NCBI GenBank assembly: GCA_003978675.1
Contig: QNYP01000026.1
Coordinates: 1-16,954, forward strand
DNA length: 16,954 nucleotides
Reading direction: 5' to 3'
From: Hydrogenothermus sp.
GTDB lineage: Bacteria > Aquificota > Aquificia > Aquificales > Hydrogenothermaceae
Both the position numbers and the translations under genes were made by a program. This document shows positions 7,583 to 15,675 of this stretch, piece by piece (within the stretch, counting starts at the first letter, position 1; the number at the start of each line of letters is the position of its first letter). The notes under the pieces are model-generated. The model did not search any database. It saw nothing but the letters and a program-made list of their open reading frames with translations, and was not told the origin of the DNA.

Positions 7583-7898
7583 GGTCTACAACCCTAATTG
7601 CATATTTTTCATTTACCACAACCATTTCACCTATAGCAAAATGATGTCCGTTAACATATATGTCTATGTAATCTTCTATATTTTTATCAAGTTTTATAAC
7701 ATCCCCCTCCTTTAATTTAAGGATATCATAAAATAACTTTTCTACTTTTCCTACTTCTACATGAACTCTTAAATTTACATCTGATAAAAGTTCTAAATCT
7801 AAATGCTCAAACCTTTTTTCAACTTCTTTCTGATTTAAACTTTTTTCTCCATTCTCTTCTTCTGGGTAAGTTTCAACATTTATACTTTGGTTTTCCAT
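7575..7898 (-). CDS. fliN: Flagellar motor switch / C-ring protein FliN
   Basis: FliN forms most of the lower C ring and helps dock the FliH-FliI export complex. The 107 residues have a Glu/Asn-rich acidic N terminus (1-33) and a C-terminal SpoA (surface-presentation-of-antigens) domain, about 37-107, with LLSDVNLRVHVEVGKV, the LKEGDVIKLD turn and YVNGHHFAIGEMVVV. It is a stand-alone FliN, not a FliM-FliN fusion and not FliM. It starts 4 nt after fliL, where fliM often lies in other bacteria. Confidence 0.93.
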   Translation of the reverse strand: MENQSINVETYPEEENGEKSLNQKEVEKRFEHLDLELLSDVNLRVHVEVGKVEKLFYDILKLKEGDVIKLDKNIEDYIDIYVNGHHFAIGEMVVVNEKYAIRVVDLV

Positions 7899-7902
7899 TA
7901 TC

Positions 7903-8409
7903 CTAAGCCGTTTGTATTACAAATTCTGTGAAGTACACATTTTTAACACCACCAAGTGGTAAAATTGCATTTACCCTTTTTATAATTTCTTCTTTTAATA
8001 ATTCCATTCCTTCTGCTGTCTTTAAGTCCTCAGAAGTTTTTGTTATTAGTAGTGTTGTAATTGCATCTTTTATTTGAGGAAGTCTTTTTTCAAGCTCCAT
8101 TTTTACCTGTTCATTTTCTATCTCAAGAACTATATTTATCTTCAAATATCTATCTGCATCTTTATCTGCCAAATTTACAACAAAGTTTCCAAGGTCATAC
8201 ATTATGCCTATTTGTTCTATAGATTGTGTTTCTTTTACTATTTCTTCTGCTTTATCCTTCTCTTCCTCTTTGCTTTTGTCAGATAATAAAAACTTATAGG
8301 CAGCAAATCCACCTCCACCACCAAGTAAAAGGATAACAAGGAGGATTATTAAAAGTTTTTTCTTTCCTCCTCCCTGTTCTTCCTGTTGTTCTTGATTTTC
8401 CTCTGCCAT
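7903..8409 (-). CDS. fliL: Flagellar basal body-associated protein FliL
   Basis: FliL is a single-pass inner-membrane protein that rings the stator units and supports torque. The 168 residues comprise a short Glu/Gln-rich cytoplasmic tail, KKK before a hydrophobic segment at about 18-41 containing a run of five glycines, a charged linker, and the periplasmic FliL domain (about 63-168) with YDLGNFVVNLAD and a C-terminal VYFTEFVIQ strand. A GAGGAAG ribosome site lies just upstream of the ATG. It is separated from flgE by 42 bases, the widest gap between recognised flagellar genes here. Confidence 0.93.
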   Translation of the reverse strand: MAEENQEQQEEQGGGKKKLLIILLVILLLGGGGGFAAYKFLLSDKSKEEEKDKAEEIVKETQSIEQIGIMYDLGNFVVNLADKDADRYLKINIVLEIENEQVKMELEKRLPQIKDAITTLLITKTSEDLKTAEGMELLKEEIIKRVNAILPLGGVKNVYFTEFVIQTA

Positions 8410-8451
8410 TTACTTCCTCAAAGTTTTTATTCTAGTTTATTAAATTATAAA

Positions 8452-10311
8452 TTATCTCTTTAGATTCATAGTTTCTTGTAATACTTGGTCAGAGGTTGTT
8501 ATTGTTCTTGCATTTGCCTGATACGCCCTTTGCGCAGTTATAAGGTTAATAAACTCTCTAGATATATCAACATTAGAAAGTTCTAAAAATCCACCTCTTA
8601 CTTTAGATATTACACCACCAGGAACGATAATTGGAGTAAAAGTTTGACTATTTGGTAGATAGAGATTATTCCCTTTTCTTACGAGGACTTCTTTGTCTTT
8701 GAATGTTGCTACTGCAATTCTTGCCCAGTCTCTAACTTGACCATTTGAATAGATTCCTCTAACTAAACCATCTTCACTAACAGAAACCGATAGTAAATCA
8801 CCTTTTCCATAACCATCTTGTTCTGCATAGAATATGAATTCTGATTCAAGTTGCTTAAGTTCTCTAAGGTCAAGGTTATATTGTATTGGATTTCCTCCAG
8901 TATTTAGAGTAGCTGAATAATTATTAGTTGTAGGGATTGCTTGCATACTTATTTGATTTGTTTGTAAATTTAAATTTCCTGTATTATCTGTATATTCATA
9001 TACAACTTGTATCTGCTGAACATTTGGGTCTGTAATATCAATTGTTCCATTTGCATAATCTATGGTTCCTACTACCGCATTTGTAGCTAAATCTATAATA
9101 TTACCATTTCCATCATCTGCCCAGTTTACAACTATCCAATTTGTTCCATCATTGTATTTTCTTATATAAACACTATTTGGAATAACATCTTGTGTGGTAG
9201 CATTCGCTAATACGGAAGTATTATCATTTATTGTTTTGGAATAATATTTATAATCAACTGTTAAGGTTTCTTGATTTCCATTACCAACGAACGAATCTAT
9301 TACTATCTTACCGGTGTCATAATCTATTCTTCCTATTATTCTATTATTATCATCAAGATCTATAATATTTCCATTTCCATCATCTATCCATCTAACATTA
9401 AAAGTATTTGTTCCATCACTATAGCTCTTTATAACTATTGAGCCTGGTAAAGAAGCAGAATTTACAAGGTAAAATTCTCCATTATCTGTAGCACTTTCTT
9501 GAGGGGTTTCTCCTGTAATTGATGCAACATCTCCCTGAACGGATACTTTTGTAAGTTGCCCAATTCCATTAAACTCAATCCTTAAGAACGCATAAGGGTT
9601 TCCATTAGCATTTTGAAAGACCATAGGTTCATCATCTAAAACTCCAAAAACTTTCCAAACATTTGGTGCTTCATGAACAAAGTAATATTTAACTTCATGG
9701 GATACACCGATGCTATCGTAAATTCTGACTGCATTTACATAACTATATGTTGTCGCATCATTGGTATTAAATATACTTCGAAGTAATGGACTACCTGCAT
9801 CTAAATTTGTTGGTGATTTTATTGCCAAATTAGTCGTTACTTTTGGAGTCATATCATTTGGTATTTGAATCTTATCCACTGCTCCTGCTATATTCCCTGC
9901 TTCATCAAGCATCCAGCCAAGTAGATACATACCATTTATATTTATAAGATTTCCATCTGCATCTGTTCTAAATTGTCCTGCTCTAGTGTAGTAAGTTGTT
10001 CCAAGCTGGTCTTTAACCATAAAAAAGCCTTCACCATCTAAGGCTAAATCTGTTGGAGAATTTGTATTCATTAGTGAACCTTGTGAAAAGTCTTTTACTG
10101 TACTTGCTACAAAAGCTCCACCACCTATTTCTATATTTTTAGGAGCATTATTAGAAAATGCAGTAAAACTTCTAGAGATAAGGTCATTAAAATTAACCAC
10201 TTCTGCTTTATAACCAACAGTATTAACATTTGCTATATTATCCGATATTACAGAAAGCCATTCTTTGTTTGCATTTAGCCCTGCATTACCTGTGTAAAAT
10301 GATTGAATCAT
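8452..10311 (-). CDS. flgE: Flagellar hook protein FlgE with an internally duplicated module
   Basis: Subunit of the hook, exported through the flagellar gate and polymerised under the FlgD cap. The conserved N-terminal region contains DNIANVNTVGYK (24-35) and the C-terminal D0 helix contains ELSNVDISREFINL and TAQRAYQAN (577-600). LDGEGFFMVK (91-100) and YTRAGQF (108-114) are flagellar hook/rod family motifs. At 619 residues it is far longer than the roughly 400-residue enteric FlgE. Much of the excess is a central insertion holding two similar 65-70-residue units (288-357 and 377-441). An AGGAGG site overlaps the end of flgD, the strongest in the window, as suits an abundant subunit. A paralogous hook-basal-body protein is less likely, given the upstream flgD. 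Confidence 0.94.
   Translation of the reverse strand: MIQSFYTGNAGLNANKEWLSVISDNIANVNTVGYKAEVVNFNDLISRSFTAFSNNAPKNIEIGGGAFVASTVKDFSQGSLMNTNSPTDLALDGEGFFMVKDQLGTTYYTRAGQFRTDADGNLININGMYLLGWMLDEAGNIAGAVDKIQIPNDMTPKVTTNLAIKSPTNLDAGSPLLRSIFNTNDATTYSYVNAVRIYDSIGVSHEVKYYFVHEAPNVWKVFGVLDDEPMVFQNANGNPYAFLRIEFNGIGQLTKVSVQGDVASITGETPQESATDNGEFYLVNSASLPGSIVIKSYSDGTNTFNVRWIDDGNGNIIDLDDNNRIIGRIDYDTGKIVIDSFVGNGNQETLTVDYKYYSKTINDNTSVLANATTQDVIPNSVYIRKYNDGTNWIVVNWADDGNGNIIDLATNAVVGTIDYANGTIDITDPNVQQIQVVYEYTDNTGNLNLQTNQISMQAIPTTNNYSATLNTGGNPIQYNLDLRELKQLESEFIFYAEQDGYGKGDLLSVSVSEDGLVRGIYSNGQVRDWARIAVATFKDKEVLVRKGNNLYLPNSQTFTPIIVPGGVISKVRGGFLELSNVDISREFINLITAQRAYQANARTITTSDQVLQETMNLKR
8989..9183 (-). repeat. FlgE internal duplication, copy 2
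   Basis: Encodes FlgE residues 377-441, with DDGNGNIIDL at 399-408. It is about five residues shorter than copy 1, losing one before the GTIDY turn and a few near TDPN. It probably adds a second surface domain to the hook subunit. Confidence 0.8.
9241..9450 (-). repeat. FlgE internal duplication, copy 1
   Basis: Encodes FlgE residues 288-357. Copy 1 and copy 2 share YxDGTN, a W two residues before DDGNGNIIDL (310-319), a GxIDY turn and a final Tyr-rich strand, at a period of 89 residues. The DNA for DDGNGNIIDL matches copy 2 at 27 of 30 bases, so the duplication is still visible at nucleotide level there. Confidence 0.8.
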
Positions 10312-10315
10312 GGCT

Positions 10316-10972
10316 TTATCCTCCTATTTGAGACACTTTATTTAGCTCAACTTTTGTATTACCAAAAGAAACGAAAACTTTACCATCTTCTCTTTCGACA
10401 TAGTTTACATTTGCATAAGAGTAAATATTAGCTTTAATTGAAATATCTCCTCTTTGTGCGTTTACATAAACAGTGTAATATCCATCTTGTAAATTAGGAT
10501 TATTTATCTCAAAGGGATATTGTTTTCCTGCCTGTAAGTTTGTAAATGTTTTGCTTTCAACAACATTCCCATTTTCATCCATGATAGTTATAGTTGCAGT
10601 ATCTGCATTTTCTTCAAGGGAAAATATTGCTTTTCCTTGACCATCTTTTACATAAGTTTGGTTTCCTTCATACATTATTGTTTTTCCTATTAGGCTAGAT
10701 GCATATAAAAGGGAATTTGTTTCATTTACACTTTTGAGAAGTTCTACTGTAGATTGGAAATCATTTAAAACTTCCATTTCCCTAAGTTTAACTGTATTTG
10801 CAATAAATTCTGATATGTCTTTAGCTTCTAGAGGGTCTTGCCATTGAAGGTCTGCAAGAAGGACTTTTAAGAAATCTTCATTTTCCATTTTTGAATTGTC
10901 ATATCCAGCTTCAACTACTTTTATTTCGTTTCCTGCAATTCCTGTTATTGTGTTATTCGTATCTAATGCCAT
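10316..10972 (-). CDS. flgD: Flagellar hook assembly cap protein FlgD
   Basis: FlgD sits at the tip of the growing hook and is required for FlgE polymerisation. The 218 residues carry the conserved N-terminal export/cap segment FLKVLLADLQWQDPLEAKD at 34-52, then EFIANTVKLREME. The C-terminal part (about 105-205) is the beta-rich FlgD Ig-like/tudor region, with the usual ITIMDENGNVV strand and GYYTVYV. GAGGG at 10981-10985 stands 8 nt before the ATG, inside the fliI coding sequence; the gene overlaps the end of fliI by 20 nt. flgE follows after 4 nt, the normal partner order. Confidence 0.95.
   Translation of the reverse strand: MALDTNNTITGIAGNEIKVVEAGYDNSKMENEDFLKVLLADLQWQDPLEAKDISEFIANTVKLREMEVLNDFQSTVELLKSVNETNSLLYASSLIGKTIMYEGNQTYVKDGQGKAIFSLEENADTATITIMDENGNVVESKTFTNLQAGKQYPFEINNPNLQDGYYTVYVNAQRGDISIKANIYSYANVNYVEREDGKVFVSFGNTKVELNKVSQIGG
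10320..10325 (-). promoter_or_regulatory. Strong Shine-Dalgarno of flgE
   Basis: AGGAGG on the - strand, 8 nt before the flgE ATG and within the last codons of flgD. It is the closest match to the anti-SD consensus in the window and probably raises hook-protein output relative to its operon neighbours. Confidence 0.65.
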
Positions 10973-12272
10973 ATCTTAAACCCTCATTTTGGATTTTTGT
11001 ATATAAACTCTCTAACTGTTTTAAACTTTCGGCAAAATTTACCTTTTCATTAAGTCCCTGTTTTATAAAATTAATGATTTCATTATGAATGTCCAGAGCT
11101 AAGTCAATCTTTGGATTTGAACCTTTTTTGTATATACCTAGATTTATCATATCCTCTGCTTCTCTATAGGCACTTTCAAGCTCTAAAACTACTTTTTGCA
11201 TATTTAATATCCTTTCATTTACAAGCTGAGGTGTTAATCTACTTATACTTTTTAAAATATCAACTGCTGGGAAAATTCTTTTATTTGCAAAGTCTCTTGA
11301 TAAAACAATATGACCATCTAAAAAACCAATGGCTGAGTCTGCAACTGGGTCTACAGAAATATCATCTCCTTCAACTAAAACTGTATATATTCCTGTTATA
11401 CTTCCTTTTTTAAAATTTCCAGATGTTTCTATAATTTTAGGTAGTAGACTAAAAACAGAAGGAGTATAACCTTTAGTTGTTGGTGGTTCTCCAACTGTTA
11501 AACCCACTTCCCGTTGTGCCATTGCCAGTCTGGTTAAAGAATCAAACATAAGCAAAACATCTTTTCCTTTATCTGCAAAATATTTAGCAATAGCATTTGC
11601 TAATATAGACGCTCTTATCTTTGCCAGTGGTGGTTGGTCTGATGTTGAAACTATAACAACAGATTTTTTTAATCCTTCCTCTCCTAAATTATCCTCTATA
11701 AACTCTCTTACTTCTCTACCCCTTTCTCCAATTAACGCTATTACATTTATATCTGCATTTGAAAACTTAGCTATCATTCCAAGTAATGAACTTTTTCCAA
11801 CACCTGCTCCTGCAAGAATACCAATTCTTTGTCCTTTACCTATTGTTAAAAGACTGTTAATTACTCTAATACCTGTATCAAAAATTTCATTTATTCTTTC
11901 TCTTTCTAATGGGTTTATAGGCTCTAAATGTATACTTACTTTATCTATACAGTTTAAGAAAGAACCATCTATTGGTTTTCCAAATGCATCTATTACTTTT
12001 CCAAGTAAACACTCTCCAACTTGAACTTTTGGAAACATATTTTTTGCAATAACCTTACTACCTACTTTTATACCTTTTGTATCACTGTAAACCATAAGTA
12101 AAGTTTTTCCATCTTTAAAACCAATGACTTCCGCTTCCACATCTTCTATTTCACAAGCATCACCAATTGAAACTTCAGGGAGATTTGCCTCAATTAAAGG
12201 TCCAATAACCCCAACAACTTTACCTGTTATCTTATATTTTCTAATCTGTTTTAATCTCTCTTCTAATTTCAT
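10953..12272 (-). CDS. fliI: Flagellum-specific export ATPase FliI
   Basis: Hexameric F1-beta-like ATPase at the base of the flagellar export apparatus. It helps unfold and deliver substrates and is regulated by FliH. The 439 residues include Walker A GAGVGKSS at 155-162, GERGREVREF at 182-191, Walker B LLMFD at 240-244, and TRLAMAQREVGLTVGEPPTTKGY, a diagnostic run for FliI/type III ATPases. With flagellar neighbours on both sides it is FliI rather than an injectisome ATPase. The start lies inside the end of fliH (32-nt overlap), and the end overlaps flgD by 20 nt. fliJ, often downstream of fliI, is not present. Confidence 0.97.
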   Translation of the reverse strand: MKLEERLKQIRKYKITGKVVGVIGPLIEANLPEVSIGDACEIEDVEAEVIGFKDGKTLLMVYSDTKGIKVGSKVIAKNMFPKVQVGECLLGKVIDAFGKPIDGSFLNCIDKVSIHLEPINPLERERINEIFDTGIRVINSLLTIGKGQRIGILAGAGVGKSSLLGMIAKFSNADINVIALIGERGREVREFIEDNLGEEGLKKSVVIVSTSDQPPLAKIRASILANAIAKYFADKGKDVLLMFDSLTRLAMAQREVGLTVGEPPTTKGYTPSVFSLLPKIIETSGNFKKGSITGIYTVLVEGDDISVDPVADSAIGFLDGHIVLSRDFANKRIFPAVDILKSISRLTPQLVNERILNMQKVVLELESAYREAEDMINLGIYKKGSNPKIDLALDIHNEIINFIKQGLNEKVNFAESLKQLESLYTKIQNEGLRYGIRYE

Positions 12273-12942
12273 CTATCACTTGCTGTAAAATTTCTTCGTA
12301 ATTTTTTTCTACTTTAAAATTTTCAAATTCTATTTCAAAGTCGAAAGGATTTAGCTGTTCGTTAGATTCTATCTTAATATGGTTAAATGTTAAGATATCT
12401 GCCAAAGCTGGATTTACCTTTATTTTTATTGGTCTGTATGAACTAAAATCTTCAAGGATTTTTTGTATTTCTTGTTTTACAAGCTGTAAAGTATTTTTGT
12501 CTAAACTTAAAACCTCAAAAATTATTTCTAGGCTTTCTAAAAATTTTTCTTCTATGAAGATTTTATACTCCTTGATTTTTGAAAATAGGTTGTTTTCTAA
12601 CTCTTCATAAAATTTTTGATACTGACTTTTTATTTCATATTCTTTTTGCTTTATTGCTTTTTCTAGCTTTTCTTGATACTCTTTTTCATACTTTTCTAAA
12701 AGCTCCTCTTCTATTTGTTTTATTTTTTCTTCTAGCTGGTTTTGAAAATTTTGTTGTAGTTCTTGGTAAATTTCATTTTTTGCTTTTGATACTTCTTCAG
12801 ATAGCTTTTGCTCGTATTCTTTTTTTAGGCTTCTTATCTGGTTTTGTAAAAATTGTATTTTCTCTTTATACTCTTTGCATTCTTCCTCTTGAGGCTGGTT
12901 TTGCTTATCTTCATCAAAGTTTTCCAAATTTAAAAATCCCAT
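12241..12942 (-). CDS. fliH: Flagellar export regulator FliH
   Basis: FliH binds and inhibits FliI and links it to the C ring through FliN. This 233-residue protein is dominated by Glu/Lys/Gln-rich sequence from about 20 to 130, with long predicted coiled coil. A more structured C-terminal domain (about 135-230) follows, with the hydrophobic LESLEIIFEVLSLDKNTLQL segment. Sequence alone is low in complexity, so the call leans on position between fliF and fliI, coiled-coil character and length near the family norm. It begins 2 nt after the fliF stop; no fliG lies between. Confidence 0.85.
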   Translation of the reverse strand: MGFLNLENFDEDKQNQPQEEECKEYKEKIQFLQNQIRSLKKEYEQKLSEEVSKAKNEIYQELQQNFQNQLEEKIKQIEEELLEKYEKEYQEKLEKAIKQKEYEIKSQYQKFYEELENNLFSKIKEYKIFIEEKFLESLEIIFEVLSLDKNTLQLVKQEIQKILEDFSSYRPIKIKVNPALADILTFNHIKIESNEQLNPFDFEIEFENFKVEKNYEEILQQVIDEIRREIKTD

Positions 12943-12944
12943 CT

Positions 12945-14552
12945 CTAATCTTCTTTAAGCCATTGACTTATAAGCATTGCAAGTATTTGTGGATTTTCAT
13001 CTGCCATTTTCATTATTTTAATATAAGCAGGTTCCTTTTCTATAGAAACTGTGGCTTCTTCTTTTTCTCTAGCTGACGCCATACTTGATAAAACGTCTGG
13101 AGATAAACCACCATATCCTTCTTGAAGTTCCAACTTCCTTTGTTTTTTGGATTTTAGGACTATAGCAATAATTACTATAAGCAATGACAAACCTATTAAC
13201 ATAGTCGCCGCTAGAAGGATTATATTTTTAGTTGCCATCTTAGCTTTTTTCTCTGATTCTTCTGTAAGTTTTTCAACTTTTGTTTCAAACGGAACGCTTA
13301 CTACAGTAACTTTATCTCCTCTTTTTGGATCATATCCTATAGCACTTTTTATAAGTTCTTCATATTGTTTTATTTCCTCAAGGGGTCTTGGTTTAAATTG
13401 GTATTTTTCGTTTCCATCTTTATCTTTTATTTTTTCATATTTTCCATCTATCAAAACACCAACACTTATCTTCTTAATTTTAAATATTGGTTGAGATTTT
13501 TGGATTATACTTTTAGAAACATCATAGTTTTTTGTTCTATCGTCTTTTTTCTTTTCTATTACATACTTATCTTGATCTAAATCCATAATTGGAGGAACAT
13601 TTGTTGAAGTTCCCGGTGGACCTATTTCATTTTTCTTTTTAGTTTTAATTTCTTCTTTTATTCTCCTTTCACTTACTACTGCAGTCCTATCTGGGTCATA
13701 AATCTCATCTTGTTGTTTTAATTTACCTGTTTCAACTTCTACTGTAGCTCTAACGATTACCTTTTCAGGACCTAAAGCTTTTGCAAGCATGGACTGAATA
13801 TTTTTTTCAATCTGTCTTTCTAATTTTCTTTTTATTTCCACATTTTTATCTGCTATTGCAGATGGACTATCCTCATCAAGTAAATCTGATAAAACTCTTC
13901 CTTGATTATCAACTACTGTAATATTATCTGGTTTAAGTTTCGGAACTGCTCTAGAAACTAGGAAAACTATCGCTTTTACTTGTTCCTTTGTCAAATCTTT
14001 GCCTGGATATAGTTTTACAATTACAGATGCTTTTGGCTGGTCTTCTTCTCTCATAAATATACTTTCTTTAGGCAATGCTATGTTTACCTTTGCATCAACA
14101 ACTGCATCTATTTGTCTAATTGTTCTTTCCAGTTCTCCTTCTAATGCCCGTATGTAGTTAATGTTCTCTTGAAATTGGGTAATACCCAGTTTTGGCTCAT
14201 TAAAAAGTTCAAAACCTATTGTTCCTCCCCCAGAAGGGATACCTTTTGAAGCTAGTTTTAGTCTAACTTCATAAACCTGATCTTCCGGAACTAGTATTAT
14301 TGAACCGTTTCCTTCTATTTTGTATGGGATATTTTCTTTTTGCAGTTCTGTTAAAACCTGTCCTGCCTCATGTGGATCTAGATTTGCAAATAAGACTGCA
14401 TAATCTTTTTTGTTTGCAACTTGAAGTAGAACAAGGGATAATAAAGATAGAGCAAATAAAATAACAAGAATTCCCGCAATAGTTTTTAAATTAAAATGCT
14501 TCTGTAAATTTTCTGGAAGCTTTTGCTTTATATCATCAAGATTTACAGCCAA
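12945..14552 (-). CDS. fliF: Flagellar MS-ring protein FliF
   Basis: FliF oligomerises in the inner membrane to form the MS ring, the foundation of the basal body. The 535 residues have a first membrane segment at about 24-46, then the YscJ/FliF periplasmic domain with YAVLFANLDPHEAG (51-64), VLVPEDQVYEVRLKLA-like strands and the family motif IRALEGELERTI (134-145). A second membrane segment is at about 443-467. The C-terminal FliG-binding tail ADENPQILAMLISQWLKED (517-535) is intact, so FliG should exist elsewhere. The start is TTG at 14552 with AGAGGA just upstream. The visible periplasmic part includes a Lys-rich stretch at 296-341. Confidence 0.97.
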   Translation of the reverse strand: MAVNLDDIKQKLPENLQKHFNLKTIAGILVILFALSLLSLVLLQVANKKDYAVLFANLDPHEAGQVLTELQKENIPYKIEGNGSIILVPEDQVYEVRLKLASKGIPSGGGTIGFELFNEPKLGITQFQENINYIRALEGELERTIRQIDAVVDAKVNIALPKESIFMREEDQPKASVIVKLYPGKDLTKEQVKAIVFLVSRAVPKLKPDNITVVDNQGRVLSDLLDEDSPSAIADKNVEIKRKLERQIEKNIQSMLAKALGPEKVIVRATVEVETGKLKQQDEIYDPDRTAVVSERRIKEEIKTKKKNEIGPPGTSTNVPPIMDLDQDKYVIEKKKDDRTKNYDVSKSIIQKSQPIFKIKKISVGVLIDGKYEKIKDKDGNEKYQFKPRPLEEIKQYEELIKSAIGYDPKRGDKVTVVSVPFETKVEKLTEESEKKAKMATKNIILLAATMLIGLSLLIVIIAIVLKSKKQRKLELQEGYGGLSPDVLSSMASAREKEEATVSIEKEPAYIKIMKMADENPQILAMLISQWLKED

Positions 14553-14564
14553 TTTGTCCTCTAA

Positions 14565-14861
14565 CTAAACCTGCATTCTCATAATTTCTTGGTAGCTTTC
14601 CAAGGCTTTATTCCTAATTTCCGTAATTAGTTTTAAAGATATTCCTGCCTTTTCAATTTGAAACAGTAATTGCTCTAAATTCTCAACCTCACCATTTACT
14701 ATTTTTATTTTAGCATTCCTTCCTTCTTGAAGGTCGTTATTTATATCTGCAACAAAGTTCATTAAAGTTTCAGAAAAAGACTGATAATTATCCATATTTT
14801 GATGTTCTTTATTTTCTGTTTTTACAAAATTTGGATTTAAAAACTGATTGTCTATTTTCAT
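14565..14861 (-). CDS. fliE: Flagellar hook-basal body complex protein FliE
   Basis: FliE is the rod-base protein joining the MS ring to the proximal rod. The 98 residues have an Asn/Glu-rich N terminus and the conserved C-terminal block, with ISLKLITEIRNKALESYQEI and MRMQV at the very end, which is characteristic. GGAGG (14868-14872) precedes the ATG. It sits between flgC and fliF, its typical place in flgB-flgC-fliE-fliF operons. Confidence 0.95.
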   Translation of the reverse strand: MKIDNQFLNPNFVKTENKEHQNMDNYQSFSETLMNFVADINNDLQEGRNAKIKIVNGEVENLEQLLFQIEKAGISLKLITEIRNKALESYQEIMRMQV

Positions 14862-14880
14862 TACTTTCCTCCAAATCTAG

Positions 14881-15291
14881 CTATACTCTTAAAATCTCTA
14901 TAGCTTTACTTATCATGTCTTTATTTGTATTAAACGCAGTTAAATTTGCCTCGTAAGTTCTTATCGCAGACATCATATCAACCATTTCTCTAAGGGGATC
15001 AACATTTGGAAGTTTTACATAGCCATTTTCATCTGCATCTGGGTGTGTTGGATCATATTTCAATTTAAATGGAGACTTATCTTCTTCTATTTTTACAACT
15101 TTCACTTTATAAATAGGTTTTCCCATCTCTTCTTCTAAAACAGACTTAAATACTGGTACCTTTCTTCTGTAAGGCTGTCCATTTCCAGCATCTGTCGAGT
15201 TTACATTTGCTATATTACTTGCGGTTATTTCAAACCTAACCCTTTGTGCATCCATTCCTGAAACTGATATTTCTAATCCTTTAAAAATCAT
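14881..15291 (-). CDS. flgC: Flagellar proximal rod protein FlgC
   Basis: Rod subunit exported through the flagellar gate. The 136 residues contain the N-terminal rod motif ASNIANVNS (24-32), FKLKYDPTHPDADENGYV (75-92), and the C-terminal NVDPLREMVDMMSAIRTYEAN segment with YEAN at 113-116, all typical of FlgC. GGAGG at 15302-15306 lies within the end of flgB and serves as its ribosome binding site. Gaps are 6 nt to flgB and 19 nt to fliE. Confidence 0.96.
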   Translation of the reverse strand: MIFKGLEISVSGMDAQRVRFEITASNIANVNSTDAGNGQPYRRKVPVFKSVLEEEMGKPIYKVKVVKIEEDKSPFKLKYDPTHPDADENGYVKLPNVDPLREMVDMMSAIRTYEANLTAFNTNKDMISKAIEILRV

Positions 15292-15297
15292 TATTTA

Positions 15298-15675
15298 CTA
15301 CCTCCCAGTAATTACATAAGAAAATTTAGCAGATTCCTTTTTCATAAGCTCCATCAATGTTTTATACATTATTGAGCTTTCTGCAAGTTTAGCCAGTTCA
15401 TGTTCCAGATTTACTTTATTTCCGTCATATCCATATACATAACCATCATCTACAACCTTCATTTCATATTGTTCTTTGCTTTCAGGAGATATGTGTCTAG
15501 GGTCTGTTGTTTTCAGTTTTATATTTTCCTCTAAAATTGTTTTAAATACTAGTTCCTTAGGCTTGTATAAAGGTGTATCTGCATTGGCAATATTTCCTTG
15601 TATAACTTTGGTTCTTTCCATAAAATAGTTAGCTTTAACTGCAATTTTTTCCATATCAGAAAATATCATATCCAT
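15298..15675 (-). CDS. flgB: Flagellar proximal rod protein FlgB
   Basis: Rod subunit next to FliE/FlgC. The 125 residues carry the rod-family motif NIANADTP at 28-35 followed by YKPKELVF, and the C-terminal helix rich in KLAESSIMYKTLMELM. Length is usual for FlgB. The ATG shares one base with the stop of the preceding gene (TAATG), so translation is probably coupled. An in-frame ATG two codons on would give nearly the same protein and cannot be excluded. Confidence 0.95.
   Translation of the reverse strand: MDMIFSDMEKIAVKANYFMERTKVIQGNIANADTPLYKPKELVFKTILEENIKLKTTDPRHISPESKEQYEMKVVDDGYVYGYDGNKVNLEHELAKLAESSIMYKTLMELMKKESAKFSYVITGR

Noticed and set aside
8444..8449. TATAAT on the - strand in the flgE-fliL gap
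   Set aside because: No acceptable -35 element lies at 16-18 nt, and AT-rich spacer sequence yields such boxes by chance, so I do not call a promoter.
12579..13076. 165-codon open frame on the + strand opposite fliH/fliF
   Set aside because: It is antisense to well-supported fliH and fliF; its Phe/Leu-rich product is the expected reverse complement of Lys/Glu-rich coding sequence.
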